DNA of 64,000 nucleotides from Streptomyces sp. SDr-06 (GCF_003324565.1 NZ_QOLA01000002.1:620001-684000), one strand, 5' to 3'. Counted from the stretch's first letter, positions 1 to 9,545 are shown. Notes: generated from the letters alone by a model not told the origin. Program-made: numbers and translations.

Positions 1-1113
<1,113 letters not shown>

Positions 1114-1202
1114 GGGCCGACGGCCGGGGCACCACGGGGGCGGACGGCTGTAACACAGGCCACAGGGACGCCCCGCACGGCGGCATGCTATCGTGGTGCC
1201 TG

Positions 1203-1361
1203 TTGCAGTTTTGGTACCCATATACTTTATGTGCGCCTGACGGGAATGATCCTCAGGCGCATTATTTGTTTCCGGGGTTTCTCCGGATGGGCTCAATGCG
1301 GCGACGAGGAATCCGTAAATCCGCGGATTTCCGGAACTGCCCCTGTCTTAGGAGAAATGAC
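1203..1361 (+). promoter_or_regulatory. structured leader of the cold-shock gene
   Basis: The leader is A+T-rich for this genome and has two exact dyads. One is TGCGCCTGA (1232-1240) pairing with TCAGGCGCA (1253-1261) across a 12-base loop. The other is the 14-bp perfect palindrome AAATCCGCGGATTT (1317-1330). A strong ribosome binding site (AGGAGA, 1350-1355) lies just before the ATG at 1362. This layout suits a long folded cold-shock leader, but the transcription start is not known. Confidence 0.45.
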
Positions 1362-1565
1362 ATGGCTACTGGCACCGTGAAGTGGTTCAACTCGGAAAAG
1401 GGCTTCGGCTTCATCGAGCAGGACGGCGGCGGCCCCGACGTCTTCGCCCATTACTCCAACATCGCCTCCTCCGGCTTCCGTGAGCTCCTCGAGGGCCAGA
1501 AGGTCTCCTTCGAGGTCACCCAGGGCCAGAAGGGCCTGCAGGCGGAGAACATCGTTCCCGCCTAA
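1362..1565 (+). CDS. cold-shock domain protein (CspA family)
   Basis: This 67-residue protein is a single cold-shock OB-fold domain. It carries the RNA-binding motifs RNP1 (KGFGFIEQ) and RNP2 (VFAHYSNI) and the usual start TGTVKWFN. The family binds single-stranded RNA and DNA and melts secondary structure. The start at 1362 gives the canonical length and follows an AGGAGA site; the frame is open further upstream but that part has no family resemblance. A strong hairpin follows the stop, and a DEAD-box helicase lies 120 bp downstream, a functional partner for RNA remodelling in the cold. The gene interrupts the steroid genes on either side. Confidence 0.95.
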   Translation: MATGTVKWFNSEKGFGFIEQDGGGPDVFAHYSNIASSGFRELLEGQKVSFEVTQGQKGLQAENIVPA

Positions 1566-1620
1566 TCGCCGACGAGGCTTATTTTGCAGCCGCGCACGTT
1601 CCGCGGCTCGCGAATTTCGC

Positions 1621-1656
1621 AGCCGGGGCCCGCACCCTCAGGTGCGGGTCCCGGCT
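1621..1656 (+). terminator. 16-bp hairpin between the csp and helicase genes
   Basis: AGCCGGGGCCCGCACC (1621-1636) pairs with GGTGCGGGTCCCGGCT (1641-1656) around the loop CTCA, with one G-T wobble. It lies 55 bases after the csp stop and 32 bases before the helicase start. It could end the csp transcript or act as an attenuator for the helicase. Confidence 0.7.
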
Positions 1657-1688
1657 TGTGCTGTCTTGTCCCAGGAAGGCAAATTCGT

Positions 1689-3335
1689 ATGACGCGCATG
1701 ACCAGCAAGCGCTCCGGTGCCGCTTCCGGTGCCGGTACCGGCTCCCGTTCCGTTTCCGGTTCCGGTGCCCGCAGGGGCTCCGGCCGGCCCGCCGCCAAGT
1801 CCACGAAGTCCGTCAAGGGCAGGACGATGGCGCCGCAGGGCGAATTCAAACTGCCGGAGACCCTCACCCCCGCGCTGCCGGCCGTCGAGGCGTTCGCCGA
1901 CCTGGACATGCCCGCGGCGCTGCTCAAGACGCTCGACGCGCAGGGCGTGACCGAGCCGTTCCCGATCCAGGGCGCCACCCTGCCGAACTCGCTCGCGGGC
2001 CGCGACATCCTCGGCCGCGGCCGCACCGGCTCCGGCAAGACCCTCGCCTTCGGCCTCGCCCTGCTCGCCCGCACCGCGGGCCGGCGCGCCGAGCCCAAGG
2101 CGCCGCTCGCCATGGTCCTCGTACCGACGCGTGAGCTCGCCCAGCAGGTCACCGACGCGCTCACGCCGTACGCCACGGCCGTGAACCTGCGCCTCACCAC
2201 CGTCGTCGGCGGTCTCTCCATCACCAAGCAGGCGGGCGCGCTGCGCCGCGGCGCCGAGGTCATGGTCGCCACCCCGGGCCGGCTCAAGGACCTCATAGAG
2301 CGGGGTGACTGCTCGCTGGAGAACGTGGCCATCACCGTCCTCGACGAGGCCGACCAGATGGCCGACATGGGCTTCATGCCGCAGGTCACCGCGCTGCTCA
2401 AGCAGGTGGAGCCGGACGGCCAGCGGATGCTGTTCTCGGCGACCCTCGACGCCAACATCGACCGCCTGGTCCGGATGTTCCTCACCGACCCGGTCGTGCA
2501 CTCCGTCGACCCGTCGGCCGGCGCGGTCACCACGATGGAACACCACGTCCTGTACGTGCTCGACGAGACCGACAAGAAGGCCGTCACCACGCGGATCGCG
2601 GCCCGCGACGGCCGCGTGATCATGTTCCTGGACACCAAGCGCTCCGTGGACCGGCTGGTCAAGCGCCTGCTCGCGAGCGGCGTCCGGGCGGCAGGACTGC
2701 ACGGCGGACGCTCCCAGCCGCAGCGCAACCGCACCCTCGACCAGTTCAAGAACGGCCAGGTCACGGCGCTCATCGCGACGAACGTCGCGGCGCGCGGCAT
2801 CCACGTGGACGACCTGGACCTCGTGGTGAACGTCGACCCGCCGACGGACCACAAGGACTACCTCCACCGCGGCGGCCGCACGGCGCGCGCGGGCGAGTCG
2901 GGCAGCGTCGTCACGCTCGTCCTGCCCGAGGAGAAGCGCGAGATGACCAAGCTCATGTCGTTCGCGGGCATCCGGCCGCGCACCGCCGAGATCAAGTCGA
3001 GCTCCGAGGAACTCGTCCGGGTCACGGGCGCGCGGGAGCCGTCCGGCGTGCCGGTGGTCATCGAGATCCCGGCCCAGCCGGAACCCAAGCGCCCCGCCTC
3101 GGGCCGCAGCCGCAGCCGCCGCGGCGGCCAGGGAGCCCGCGCCCAGGGCTCGGCGTCGGCGACCCGTTCCCAGGGTTCCCGCGCGCAGGGTTCGCCCTCG
3201 GCCTCCCGCGCCCAGGGAGCCCGCACCCAGGGCACGCCCCAGGGCGGCGGCCGCTCCCAGGGCGCACCGTCCCGCACCCAGGGCGGCCGCGGCCGCGCCC
3301 AGGGCACCGGAGGCCGGGGCCGGGCCGGGGCCTGA
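1689..3335 (+). CDS. DEAD-box RNA helicase
   Basis: This 548-residue ATP-dependent RNA helicase has both RecA-like domains. Visible motifs are GRTGSGKT (about 111-118), PTRELAQQ, TPGR, DEAD in LDEADQMADMGF, SAT, ATNVAARG and HRGGRTARAG. Low-complexity Ser/Gly/Arg sequence fills residues 5-45, and the last 75 residues or so are basic, Gln/Gly/Ser-rich repeats of the type RAQGS and RTQGT, which probably bind RNA. The ATG at 1689 was chosen because AGGAAGG (1673-1679) lies nine bases before it; a second in-frame ATG occurs at 1698. The position after a csp gene suggests a role in cold or stress RNA remodelling (inference). Confidence 0.92.
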   Translation: MTRMTSKRSGAASGAGTGSRSVSGSGARRGSGRPAAKSTKSVKGRTMAPQGEFKLPETLTPALPAVEAFADLDMPAALLKTLDAQGVTEPFPIQGATLPNSLAGRDILGRGRTGSGKTLAFGLALLARTAGRRAEPKAPLAMVLVPTRELAQQVTDALTPYATAVNLRLTTVVGGLSITKQAGALRRGAEVMVATPGRLKDLIERGDCSLENVAITVLDEADQMADMGFMPQVTALLKQVEPDGQRMLFSATLDANIDRLVRMFLTDPVVHSVDPSAGAVTTMEHHVLYVLDETDKKAVTTRIAARDGRVIMFLDTKRSVDRLVKRLLASGVRAAGLHGGRSQPQRNRTLDQFKNGQVTALIATNVAARGIHVDDLDLVVNVDPPTDHKDYLHRGGRTARAGESGSVVTLVLPEEKREMTKLMSFAGIRPRTAEIKSSSEELVRVTGAREPSGVPVVIEIPAQPEPKRPASGRSRSRRGGQGARAQGSASATRSQGSRAQGSPSASRAQGARTQGTPQGGGRSQGAPSRTQGGRGRAQGTGGRGRAGA

Positions 3336-3343
3336 CCTCTGGT

Positions 3344-3392
3344 GCGAGCGGCCCCCGGCGCCGGGGGCCGCGGGCCGGGCGGGGCCGCTCGC
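3344..3392. terminator. bidirectional terminator between convergent genes
   Basis: GCGAGCGGCCCC (3344-3355) and GGGGCCGCTCGC (3381-3392) form a perfect 12-bp stem around a G+C-rich inner repeat. It lies between the helicase stop and the stop of the convergent phosphatase gene. Confidence 0.7.
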
Positions 3393-3395
3393 GGC

Positions 3396-4328
3396 TCAGC
3401 CCACCAGTGCTTCCCGCAGCCCGGCCAGGTCGTGGAGGGTCAGGCCCAGGCCCTGGGTCAGGTAGGTGTAGAAGTCGCCGTACTGGGTGGACAGTTGGGT
3501 CAGGGCCGCGTCCAGGTAGTCCGGGCGCACCTCCTGGAGGGGGATCAGGAGGTCCGGGTTCCGCATCGTGCCCGACTCTTTCAGGGCCGCTCTGAGGGCC
3601 GCGTCGGACGCCGCCCGGAAGGCGTTGGACGCCAGGTAGTCCTGGGTCGCCGTCGCCGCCGGTACGCCCACCGCGCGCAGGAGTACGTAACTCTCCCAGC
3701 CCGTGCGGTCCTTGCCCGAGGTGCAGTGGAAGAGGAGAGGGCCGCGGCCCGCGGCCAGGTCCTTCAGGGTCGCGCCGAACCCCGCGCGCGCCGCCGGGTC
3801 GGTGACGAAGGCCCGGTACACGGTCCGCATGAGGGCCTCCGCCCTGCCGTGGCCCAGCATCTCGTCCTGCTTCGCCGGGTCCCTGGAGCCGATCGCCGCC
3901 AGCGTCTGTGCGTACAGACCGCTGTCGGAGACGGGGCGGGAGAGCGGGGCGAGCCCCGTGGGGAGGCGGTCCGGGCCGTCGTACCGGAGTTCCAGGGGCA
4001 CCCGGAAGTCGACCACCTCGCGCAGGCCGAGACCCGTGAGGGTCGCGACGTCCGCGTCGGTCGCCCGGTTCAGCGCGTCGGCGCGGTAGGCGAGGCCGTA
4101 CCGGACCCGTGCGCCGTCGTAGGTGCGGTAGCCGCCCAGGTCGCGCACGTTCACCGCGCCCTGGAGCACGACCTGGTGAAGGGATGCGTCGGCCCGCGCC
4201 TGTGCGGCGCCCGGGGGCGCCGGGGCCGCGGCCGACGCGGTGGCGGGCACCATGCCCACGGCCAGGACAGCGGCGACCGCGGCGGTCGTCAGCCTCGCAC
4301 GTGTCACCTTGCGGATGGAGCGGCTCAC
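3396..4328 (-). CDS. secreted tyrosine/dual-specificity-type phosphatase
   Basis: The protein has about 310 residues. It begins with a basic n-region, a hydrophobic stretch and an Ala-rich cleavage region (PATASAAA), so it is probably exported. The active-site loop HCTSGKDRTGW fits the CX5R signature of the protein tyrosine/serine phosphatases found in actinobacteria, and RDLGGYRTYDG is the conserved N-terminal family motif. The substrate could be phosphoprotein or phosphoinositide; this cannot be decided here. The GTG at 4328 was chosen because AAGGGAG lies nine bases before it; the TTG at 4337 would touch that site. Its place among steroid genes looks incidental. Confidence 0.85.
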   Translation of the reverse strand: MSRSIRKVTRARLTTAAVAAVLAVGMVPATASAAAPAPPGAAQARADASLHQVVLQGAVNVRDLGGYRTYDGARVRYGLAYRADALNRATDADVATLTGLGLREVVDFRVPLELRYDGPDRLPTGLAPLSRPVSDSGLYAQTLAAIGSRDPAKQDEMLGHGRAEALMRTVYRAFVTDPAARAGFGATLKDLAAGRGPLLFHCTSGKDRTGWESYVLLRAVGVPAATATQDYLASNAFRAASDAALRAALKESGTMRNPDLLIPLQEVRPDYLDAALTQLSTQYGDFYTYLTQGLGLTLHDLAGLREALVG

Positions 4329-4359
4329 GGCGATCAACTCCCTTGCAGGGGTGGGGGGT

Positions 4360-5424
4360 TCACTCGGCTTTCGGCAGTGCGGCCAGCACCTGCGCGGCCT
4401 CGGTCATCACGCGGGTGATGAGCTCCTCGCAGCTCGGAAGGTCCTCGATCAGACCGGCGATCTGGCCGGAGGCCATGACGCCGAGGTCGGTGCGGCCCTC
4501 GACCATGGACGCGCGCAGCAGCATCGGGGTGTTGGCCGCGAGCAGGGTCTGACTCCACGTCAGGTTCTTGCCGTGCCTCGTCATCAGGCCGTCCCGGACC
4601 AGCCCGGCCCAGCTCTGGCCGGAGAGCTTGCGGAAGGCGGCTGCCCGGCGCAGGGCCTGGGCGAGGGCGCGTGCGCGGCCCGCCCCTTCGAGGGACGCGA
4701 CCAGGTCCGTGCGCAGCATGCGGTGCGGCAGTCCGTCCACGGCGGTGGTTACGGTGACGTCCTTGACCGTGGCCGCCAGGTACTTCGCCTTCACCGCGGC
4801 CGGGACCGTCGAGTCGGAGGTGAGCAGGAAGCGGGTGCCCATCGCCACGCCCGCCGCGCCGTACGCGAGCGCCGCCACCAGACCGCGGCCGTCGTGGAAG
4901 CCGCCCGCCGCGATCACCGGGATGTCCACCGCGTCGACCACCTGGGGGAGCAGCACGGTGGTCGCCACCTCGCCGGTGTGCCCGCCGCCCTCGCCGCCCT
5001 GCACGATGACCGCGTCCGCGCCCCACGCCGCGACCTTCTCGGCGTGCCGGCGCGCCCCGATGGAGGGGATCACGACGACGCCCGCGTCCTTCAGCTCGGC
5101 GATGAGCTCGCGGGAGGGGGCCAGCGCGAACGACGCCACCCGTACGCCCTCGTCGATGATGATCCGCACCCGCTCGCGGGCATCGGCGGCATCGGCCCGC
5201 AGGTTGACCCCGAACGGCTCCCCGGTACGCGAGCCGACCTCCCGCACGGCCCGCCTCAGTTCGGCCGTCGTCATCGTGGCGGAGGCCAGGATGCCGAGGC
5301 CGCCCGCCCGCGCGGTGGCCGAGACCAGGCGGGGACCCGCCACCCAGCCCATGCCGGTCTGCACCACGGGATGCCGGACGCCCACGAGTTCGGTGAGGGC
5401 GGTCGCGATGCGAGGAGCGGTCAC
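4360..5424 (-). CDS. ipdC: IpdC-type flavoenzyme (nitronate monooxygenase family)
   Basis: This 354-residue TIM-barrel flavoprotein belongs to the nitronate monooxygenase / 2-nitropropane dioxygenase family. The N-terminal HPVVQTGMGWVAGP, the glycine-rich QGGEGGGHTG and the FMN-phosphate segment IAAGGFHDGRGL are visible. By itself the family is broad. Its position directly after ipdA and ipdB, with a GTGA overlap of the ipdB stop, matches the order of mycobacterial IpdC (Rv3553), which is needed for opening steroid ring C. It is the last gene of the four-gene minus-strand operon. Confidence 0.85.
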   Translation of the reverse strand: MTAPRIATALTELVGVRHPVVQTGMGWVAGPRLVSATARAGGLGILASATMTTAELRRAVREVGSRTGEPFGVNLRADAADARERVRIIIDEGVRVASFALAPSRELIAELKDAGVVVIPSIGARRHAEKVAAWGADAVIVQGGEGGGHTGEVATTVLLPQVVDAVDIPVIAAGGFHDGRGLVAALAYGAAGVAMGTRFLLTSDSTVPAAVKAKYLAATVKDVTVTTAVDGLPHRMLRTDLVASLEGAGRARALAQALRRAAAFRKLSGQSWAGLVRDGLMTRHGKNLTWSQTLLAANTPMLLRASMVEGRTDLGVMASGQIAGLIEDLPSCEELITRVMTEAAQVLAALPKAE

Positions 5425-6167
5425 GGCCGGACCTCGCGGTCGCGCAGCCCGTCCGGGTCGATGACCTCGCGGATGAGGCGCAGCTCCTCGAGGGTGGGTT
5501 CACGGGTGTACGCCGCCTCGCCGACGCCCCGCAGAGCGAACGCCGTCGCCCGGCGCACCTCGTCGAGCGTGACCCCGGGGTGCAGCGACACCAGCCGCAT
5601 CGAGTGGTCCGGCGTCGCGAAGTCGAAGACGCCCAGGTCGCTCACGACCCGCGGGATGCGGTGGTAGCGCGTCGCCGAGGGGCCCGCGGCCGCGGCGCTG
5701 TCGTAGCCGACCCCGCTGATCATGTCGACCTTCGGCACGAAGACCCGGGCCGAGTGCCTGGGCACCCAGTAACTCACCTGATGGTTGAGGGTGTTGACGG
5801 GCGCGCCGCGCACGCCGAGGAGCTGGCGGGCGGGCCTCGACCAGTCCCCGATGCAGGAGATGTTCTGGTTGCCGAACCGGTCGATCTGACTCGCGCCCAT
5901 CATGACGTGCCGCCGGCCGCCGGTGGCCAGGGCGAGGTGCTGCCGGTAGGGCAGCCAGCCCTCGGGCTCGCCCGCCGGGCCGATGAGCATGGCCTCGCCG
6001 TCGGTGAGCAGGAGGTCGGGCGAGAAGGTGCGCCGGGCGAGCCGGGCACCCACCGAGGGGATCAGACCCATCGGGCTCGCCAGCACCTCCCCGTTGTCGC
6101 GCCAGGCCTCGGCACAGGCGATCACGCAGTACTCGGCGCGGGTCGCCCGCGCGGTGCTCGTCGTCAC
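5421..6167 (-). CDS. ipdB: IpdB, beta subunit of the steroid ring-opening COCHEA-CoA hydrolase
   Basis: This 248-residue protein has the class I CoA-transferase beta-subunit fold, and its length matches mycobacterial IpdB (about 250). Segments such as VMMGASQIDRFGNQN and the internal GLIPSVGARLA resemble that family. In characterised IpdAB the pair does not transfer CoA but hydrolyses the last steroid ring C as a CoA thioester. The GTG start at 6167 overlaps the ipdA stop (GTGA), which indicates translational coupling and 1:1 production of the two subunits. Confidence 0.88.
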   Translation of the reverse strand: MTTSTARATRAEYCVIACAEAWRDNGEVLASPMGLIPSVGARLARRTFSPDLLLTDGEAMLIGPAGEPEGWLPYRQHLALATGGRRHVMMGASQIDRFGNQNISCIGDWSRPARQLLGVRGAPVNTLNHQVSYWVPRHSARVFVPKVDMISGVGYDSAAAAGPSATRYHRIPRVVSDLGVFDFATPDHSMRLVSLHPGVTLDEVRRATAFALRGVGEAAYTREPTLEELRLIREVIDPDGLRDREVRP

Positions 6168-7006
6168 TTCCGCTCCTCGTGCCAGCTCTGCACCGCCGAC
6201 TGGTAGGACTTCTCGTCCGGCCCGGACAGGAAGCGTTCGGCGAACTCGGCCCAGGGCGTGGTCGCGTACAGCCGCTGGAACGGCTCGTCGCGGCCGTAGT
6301 CCGGGGCGCAGGAGGTGAAGTGGGCCCCGTTCGGGGTCTCCACCACGCCAGTGACCGCGTACCGCTTGACCAGCAGGCTCTGCGGCACGGCGGCCCCGAA
6401 GCCGTCCACGATCCGCTCGCAGGAGACGTACGCGCTGTCGGCGGCCTCGCAGAACAGGTCGTCGAAGTACGGGTCGGGGCCCAGGTACTGGCCGTTGCCG
6501 GACCGGTCCGCGCGGTTCAGGTGGACGAGCGCCGCGTCCATGCGCAGCGCGGGCATCGCGACGAAGGTCTCGCCGTCCTCGTACGGTGACGTGACCGTGC
6601 GCAGCGCCGGGTTGACCCGCATCACGTCGGAGCCGAGGCCCGCGCGGACCGGCAGGAACGGAAGCCGGTTGGCGGCCGCGTGCAGCCCCCACATGAACAT
6701 CGCCTCGTCGACCTCCATCAGCTCGATGGCGCCCTCCTGCCGTGCCGTGCGGAAGTGCGGCTCCAGGGGGATCGAGTCGAGCGTGGCGAACGGCGCGACC
6801 AGCTTGCGGATCCGGCCGGCCGCGGCGAGCAGGCCGACGTCGGGGCCGCCGTAGGAGATCACCGTGAGGTCGGTGACGGGGGAGCGGAGCAGGGCCCGCA
6901 CCAGGGCCATCGGCTTGCGGCGCGAGCCCCAGCCGCCGATGCCGAGCGTCATGCCGCTGCGCAGGCGCGCGACGACGTCCTCGGGCGTCATGGTCTTGTC
7001 CGTCAC
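6164..7006 (-). CDS. ipdA: IpdA, alpha subunit of the steroid ring-opening COCHEA-CoA hydrolase
   Basis: This 280-residue protein has the class I CoA-transferase alpha-subunit fold (GMTLGIGGWGSRRKPMALVR at residues 19-38). It pairs with IpdB. A glutamate in VDEAMFMWG (about residue 101) may be the catalytic glutamate reported for mycobacterial IpdA, an equivalence I infer from position only. The frame stays open upstream, but GTG at 7006 gives the family length and overlaps the echA20 stop by GTGA. Together the two subunits should open ring C of COCHEA-CoA in the cytoplasm. Confidence 0.88.
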   Translation of the reverse strand: MTDKTMTPEDVVARLRSGMTLGIGGWGSRRKPMALVRALLRSPVTDLTVISYGGPDVGLLAAAGRIRKLVAPFATLDSIPLEPHFRTARQEGAIELMEVDEAMFMWGLHAAANRLPFLPVRAGLGSDVMRVNPALRTVTSPYEDGETFVAMPALRMDAALVHLNRADRSGNGQYLGPDPYFDDLFCEAADSAYVSCERIVDGFGAAVPQSLLVKRYAVTGVVETPNGAHFTSCAPDYGRDEPFQRLYATTPWAEFAERFLSGPDEKSYQSAVQSWHEERK

Positions 7007-7779
7007 GGCTGGGCCTCCTCGGTGGCCGGGGACGGGGCGGCGGCCACCCCGAACGTGTCGCGGACGCGGTCGGCGACGCCGCTGAGGTTGGCCTCGAAGG
7101 TGAAGCCCTGCTCGAAGCGGTAGCTGCGGCGTACGTCCACCGGGTCGATGCCGTTGATGGCGGCCTTGGCGAGCCGGATGAGCGTGCCGTCCTTGCGGGC
7201 GATCTCGCGCGCCAACTCCAGTGCCGCATCGGCCAGTTCGCCACGCGGGACGACCTTCCACACCGAGCCGTGGGCGTGCAGCTCCTGGGCGGTCGCCGTG
7301 CGCGAGGTGTAGTACAGGGCGCGCATGAGGTGCTGGGGGACGAGGCGGGCCAGGTGGGTGGCGGCGCCGAGCGCGCCCCGGTCCAGCTCGGGCAGGCCGA
7401 AGACGGCGTCGTCGCTCGCCACGATCGCGTCCGCGTTGCCGGCCAGGCCGATGCCGCCGCCGAGGCAGAACCCGCCGACGGCCGCCACGACCGGCACCTC
7501 GCACTCGTACACGGCGGCGAAGGCCTCGGAGCAGCCCCGGTTCGCGCCGATGAGGGCGCCGTGGCCGCGGTCGCGCTGCATCTCCTTGATGTCGACCCCG
7601 GCGTTGAAGCCCCGCCCCTCGGCGGCGAGCACCACGCAGCGGTTGGCCGGGTCGCGCCCGGCCGTGCGGACGGCGTCGGCGAGCTCGTACCAGCCCCGCA
7701 CGGGAAGGGCGTTGACGGGTGGGAAGTCGACCGTGACGAGGCGGATGCCCTTCTCGGGGCTTGCGGTGGAGACACCCAT
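7003..7779 (-). CDS. echA20: EchA20-type steroid ring-D hydrolase (crotonase family)
   Basis: This 258-residue crotonase-family protein has VLAAEGRGFNAGVDIKEM for the first oxyanion segment and GGFCLGGGIGLA for the second. In mycobacteria EchA20 hydrolytically opens the five-membered ring D of the HIP-derived CoA ester, one step before IpdAB. ATG at 7779 aligns with the family N-terminus; an ATG at 7809 would add ten residues and start inside the intergenic dyad. It heads a four-gene operon with ipdA, ipdB and ipdC, each overlapping the next by four bases. Confidence 0.85.
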   Translation of the reverse strand: MGVSTASPEKGIRLVTVDFPPVNALPVRGWYELADAVRTAGRDPANRCVVLAAEGRGFNAGVDIKEMQRDRGHGALIGANRGCSEAFAAVYECEVPVVAAVGGFCLGGGIGLAGNADAIVASDDAVFGLPELDRGALGAATHLARLVPQHLMRALYYTSRTATAQELHAHGSVWKVVPRGELADAALELAREIARKDGTLIRLAKAAINGIDPVDVRRSYRFEQGFTFEANLSGVADRVRDTFGVAAAPSPATEEAQP

Positions 7780-7790
7780 GGGCGGATCAG

Positions 7791-7829
7791 CTACCTTTCC
7801 ACCAAACATTTGTTAGGTGAGGAAGGTAG
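7791..7829. promoter_or_regulatory. compact divergent operator between echA20 and the SDR genes
   Basis: The core ACCAAACATTTGTTAGGT (7801-7818) is an 18-bp imperfect palindrome with seven of nine pairs matching. It is flanked by CTACCTT (7791-7797) and AAGGTAG (7823-7829), which are complementary; these arms also contain the purine-rich ribosome sites of both genes. The size and symmetry suit a TetR-family operator, but it does not look like the mycobacterial KstR2 site. The two start codons are only 56 bp apart, so the two promoters must overlap each other or the opposite coding start. Confidence 0.55.
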
Positions 7830-7835
7830 CAGCGG

Positions 7836-8609
7836 ATGGAGCTGGCCGGGAAGGCAGTCGTCGTCACCGGTGGCACCCGGGGCGTCGGCGCGGGGATCGC
7901 GAAGGCGTTCCTCGGCGCGGGAGCGGACGTCGTCGTGTGCGCGCGCAGACCGCCCGACGCACCCGTGCGACTCGGCGGCCGCGAAGCCGAGTTCCGGCCG
8001 TGCGACCTGCGCGACCCGGAGGCCGTACGCGGCTTCTTCGCCGCGGTCGCCGCGGACCACGGGCGCCTGGACGCGCTGGTCAACAACGCGGGCGGGACCC
8101 CCTACCGACTGCTCGACGAGGGGGAGGCGGAACGCCACGCGCGGGTCGTCGAGCTGAACCTCGTCGCCCCCCTGACGGCCTCGCTCGCGGCCCGGCCCTA
8201 CCTGCGGGCCGCGCACGGGTCGGTGGTGATGATCGGCAGCGTGAGCGGGGTGCGGCCCTCGCCGGGGACGGCCGCGTACGGTGCGGCGAAGGCGGGGCTT
8301 GAGGGTCTGGCGCGGTCGATGGCCGTCGAGTGGGCGCCCGAGGTCCGGGTCAACACCCTGGTCCTCGGGATGGTGCGCACCGAACTCAGCGCGCTGCACT
8401 ACGGCGACGCGGAAGGTGTCGCCCGGGTGGGCGCGACAGTGCCGCTCGGCCGGCTCGCCGAGCCCGAGGAGGTGGGGGCGGCCGCGGTCTTCCTCGTCTC
8501 ACCCGGCGCGTCCTACATCAGCGGCGCCTCCCTGCTCGTGCACGGCGGCGGCGAACGCCCCGCCTTCCTGGACGCGGCCCGGGCCGACCGACGTGATCAA
8601 CAAGCCTGA
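7836..8609 (+). CDS. short-chain dehydrogenase/reductase of the steroid cluster
   Basis: This 257-residue classical SDR has the NAD(P)-binding TGGTRGVGAGIA near the N-terminus, NNAGG, and the catalytic Ser/Tyr/Lys arrangement (GSVSG and AYGAAK). Its position beside echA20 matches the Rv3549c-like SDR of mycobacterial HIP clusters; the exact step is not proven here. GAGGAAGG (7819-7826) precedes the ATG by nine bases and forms part of the intergenic dyad. A second SDR follows 12 bp downstream on the same transcript. Confidence 0.85.
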   Translation: MELAGKAVVVTGGTRGVGAGIAKAFLGAGADVVVCARRPPDAPVRLGGREAEFRPCDLRDPEAVRGFFAAVAADHGRLDALVNNAGGTPYRLLDEGEAERHARVVELNLVAPLTASLAARPYLRAAHGSVVMIGSVSGVRPSPGTAAYGAAKAGLEGLARSMAVEWAPEVRVNTLVLGMVRTELSALHYGDAEGVARVGATVPLGRLAEPEEVGAAAVFLVSPGASYISGASLLVHGGGERPAFLDAARADRRDQQA

Positions 8610-8621
8610 AGGGAACGGAAG

Positions 8622-9545
8622 ATGAGCGGGTTGTGCGAGGGCCGGGTCGTGATCGTGACCGGCGCGGGACGGGGGCTCGGCCGCGCGCACGCGCTGGCGT
8701 TCGCCGAGCAGGGGGCGCGGGTCGTCGTCAACGACCTGGGCGTCGGGCTCGACGGGGCGGGCGGCTCGGGCGGCCCCGCGCAGGCGGTGGTGGACGAGAT
8801 CCGCGCGGCCGGGGGCGAGGCGGTGGCGCACGACGGCGACATCGCCACAACCCGCGGCGCCGCCTCGCTCGTCACCACCGCGCTGGAGTCGTTCGGGGCG
8901 CTGCACACCCTGGTCAACAACGCCGGGTTCCTGCGCGACCGGATGCTGGTCAACCTGGACGAGGACGACTGGGACGCCGTCATGCGGGTCCACCTCAAGG
9001 GCCACTTCCTGCCCCTGAAGCACGCGGCCGCGCACTGGCGCGCCGAGGCGAAGGCGGGCCGCCCGGTCGCGGCCCGGGTGGTCAACACCAGCTCGGGGGC
9101 GGGCCTGTTGGGCTCGGTGGGGCAGGGTAACTACAGCGCCGCGAAGGCCGGGATCGTGGGCCTGACGCTGGTCGCGGCGGCCGAACTGGGCCCCTACGGC
9201 GTCCAGGTCAACGCGATCGCCCCGGCGGCCAGGACCCGGATGACCGAGGCGGCCTTCGCGGACACGATGGCGGCGCCGGACCGGGCGGGGGCCTTCGACG
9301 CGATGGCCCCGGAGAACGTCTCGCCCCTGGTGGTGTGGCTGGGCTCGGCCGTGAGCGGGGGCGTCACCGGGCGGGTCTTCGAGGCGGAGGCGGGCCGCAT
9401 CACCGTCATGGAGGGCTGGCGGCCCGGCCCGACCAGCGACAAGGGGGCCCGGTGGACCCCGCGCGAAGCCGGTGAGGCGGCGCTGGAGCTCCTGGCCCGG
9501 GCCGGGGCTCCGGGGGTGGTGTACGGGGCCCGGCCGGGGAGTTGA
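8622..9545 (+). CDS. second short-chain dehydrogenase (Rv3548c-like, MaoC/HSD4-type SDR)
   Basis: This 307-residue SDR carries TGAGRGLGRAHA for cofactor binding, LVNNAGFLRD, and a YSAAK catalytic segment. It has the longer C-terminal part seen in the 17-beta-HSD4-like SDR subgroup, with VNDLGVGLDG after strand 2. The subgroup oxidises beta-hydroxyacyl-CoA or related hydroxy-steroid CoA esters. It is the second gene of the plus-strand arm and resembles Rv3548c in type and place. The start ATG follows AAGGGAACGGAAG, and only 12 bp separate it from the first SDR. Confidence 0.84.
   Translation: MSGLCEGRVVIVTGAGRGLGRAHALAFAEQGARVVVNDLGVGLDGAGGSGGPAQAVVDEIRAAGGEAVAHDGDIATTRGAASLVTTALESFGALHTLVNNAGFLRDRMLVNLDEDDWDAVMRVHLKGHFLPLKHAAAHWRAEAKAGRPVAARVVNTSSGAGLLGSVGQGNYSAAKAGIVGLTLVAAAELGPYGVQVNAIAPAARTRMTEAAFADTMAAPDRAGAFDAMAPENVSPLVVWLGSAVSGGVTGRVFEAEAGRITVMEGWRPGPTSDKGARWTPREAGEAALELLARAGAPGVVYGARPGS

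Noticed and set aside
7801..7818. A canonical KstR2 operator
   Set aside because: The half-sites differ from the GCAAG/CTTGC pattern I remember for mycobacterial KstR2, so only a generic TetR-like operator is proposed.
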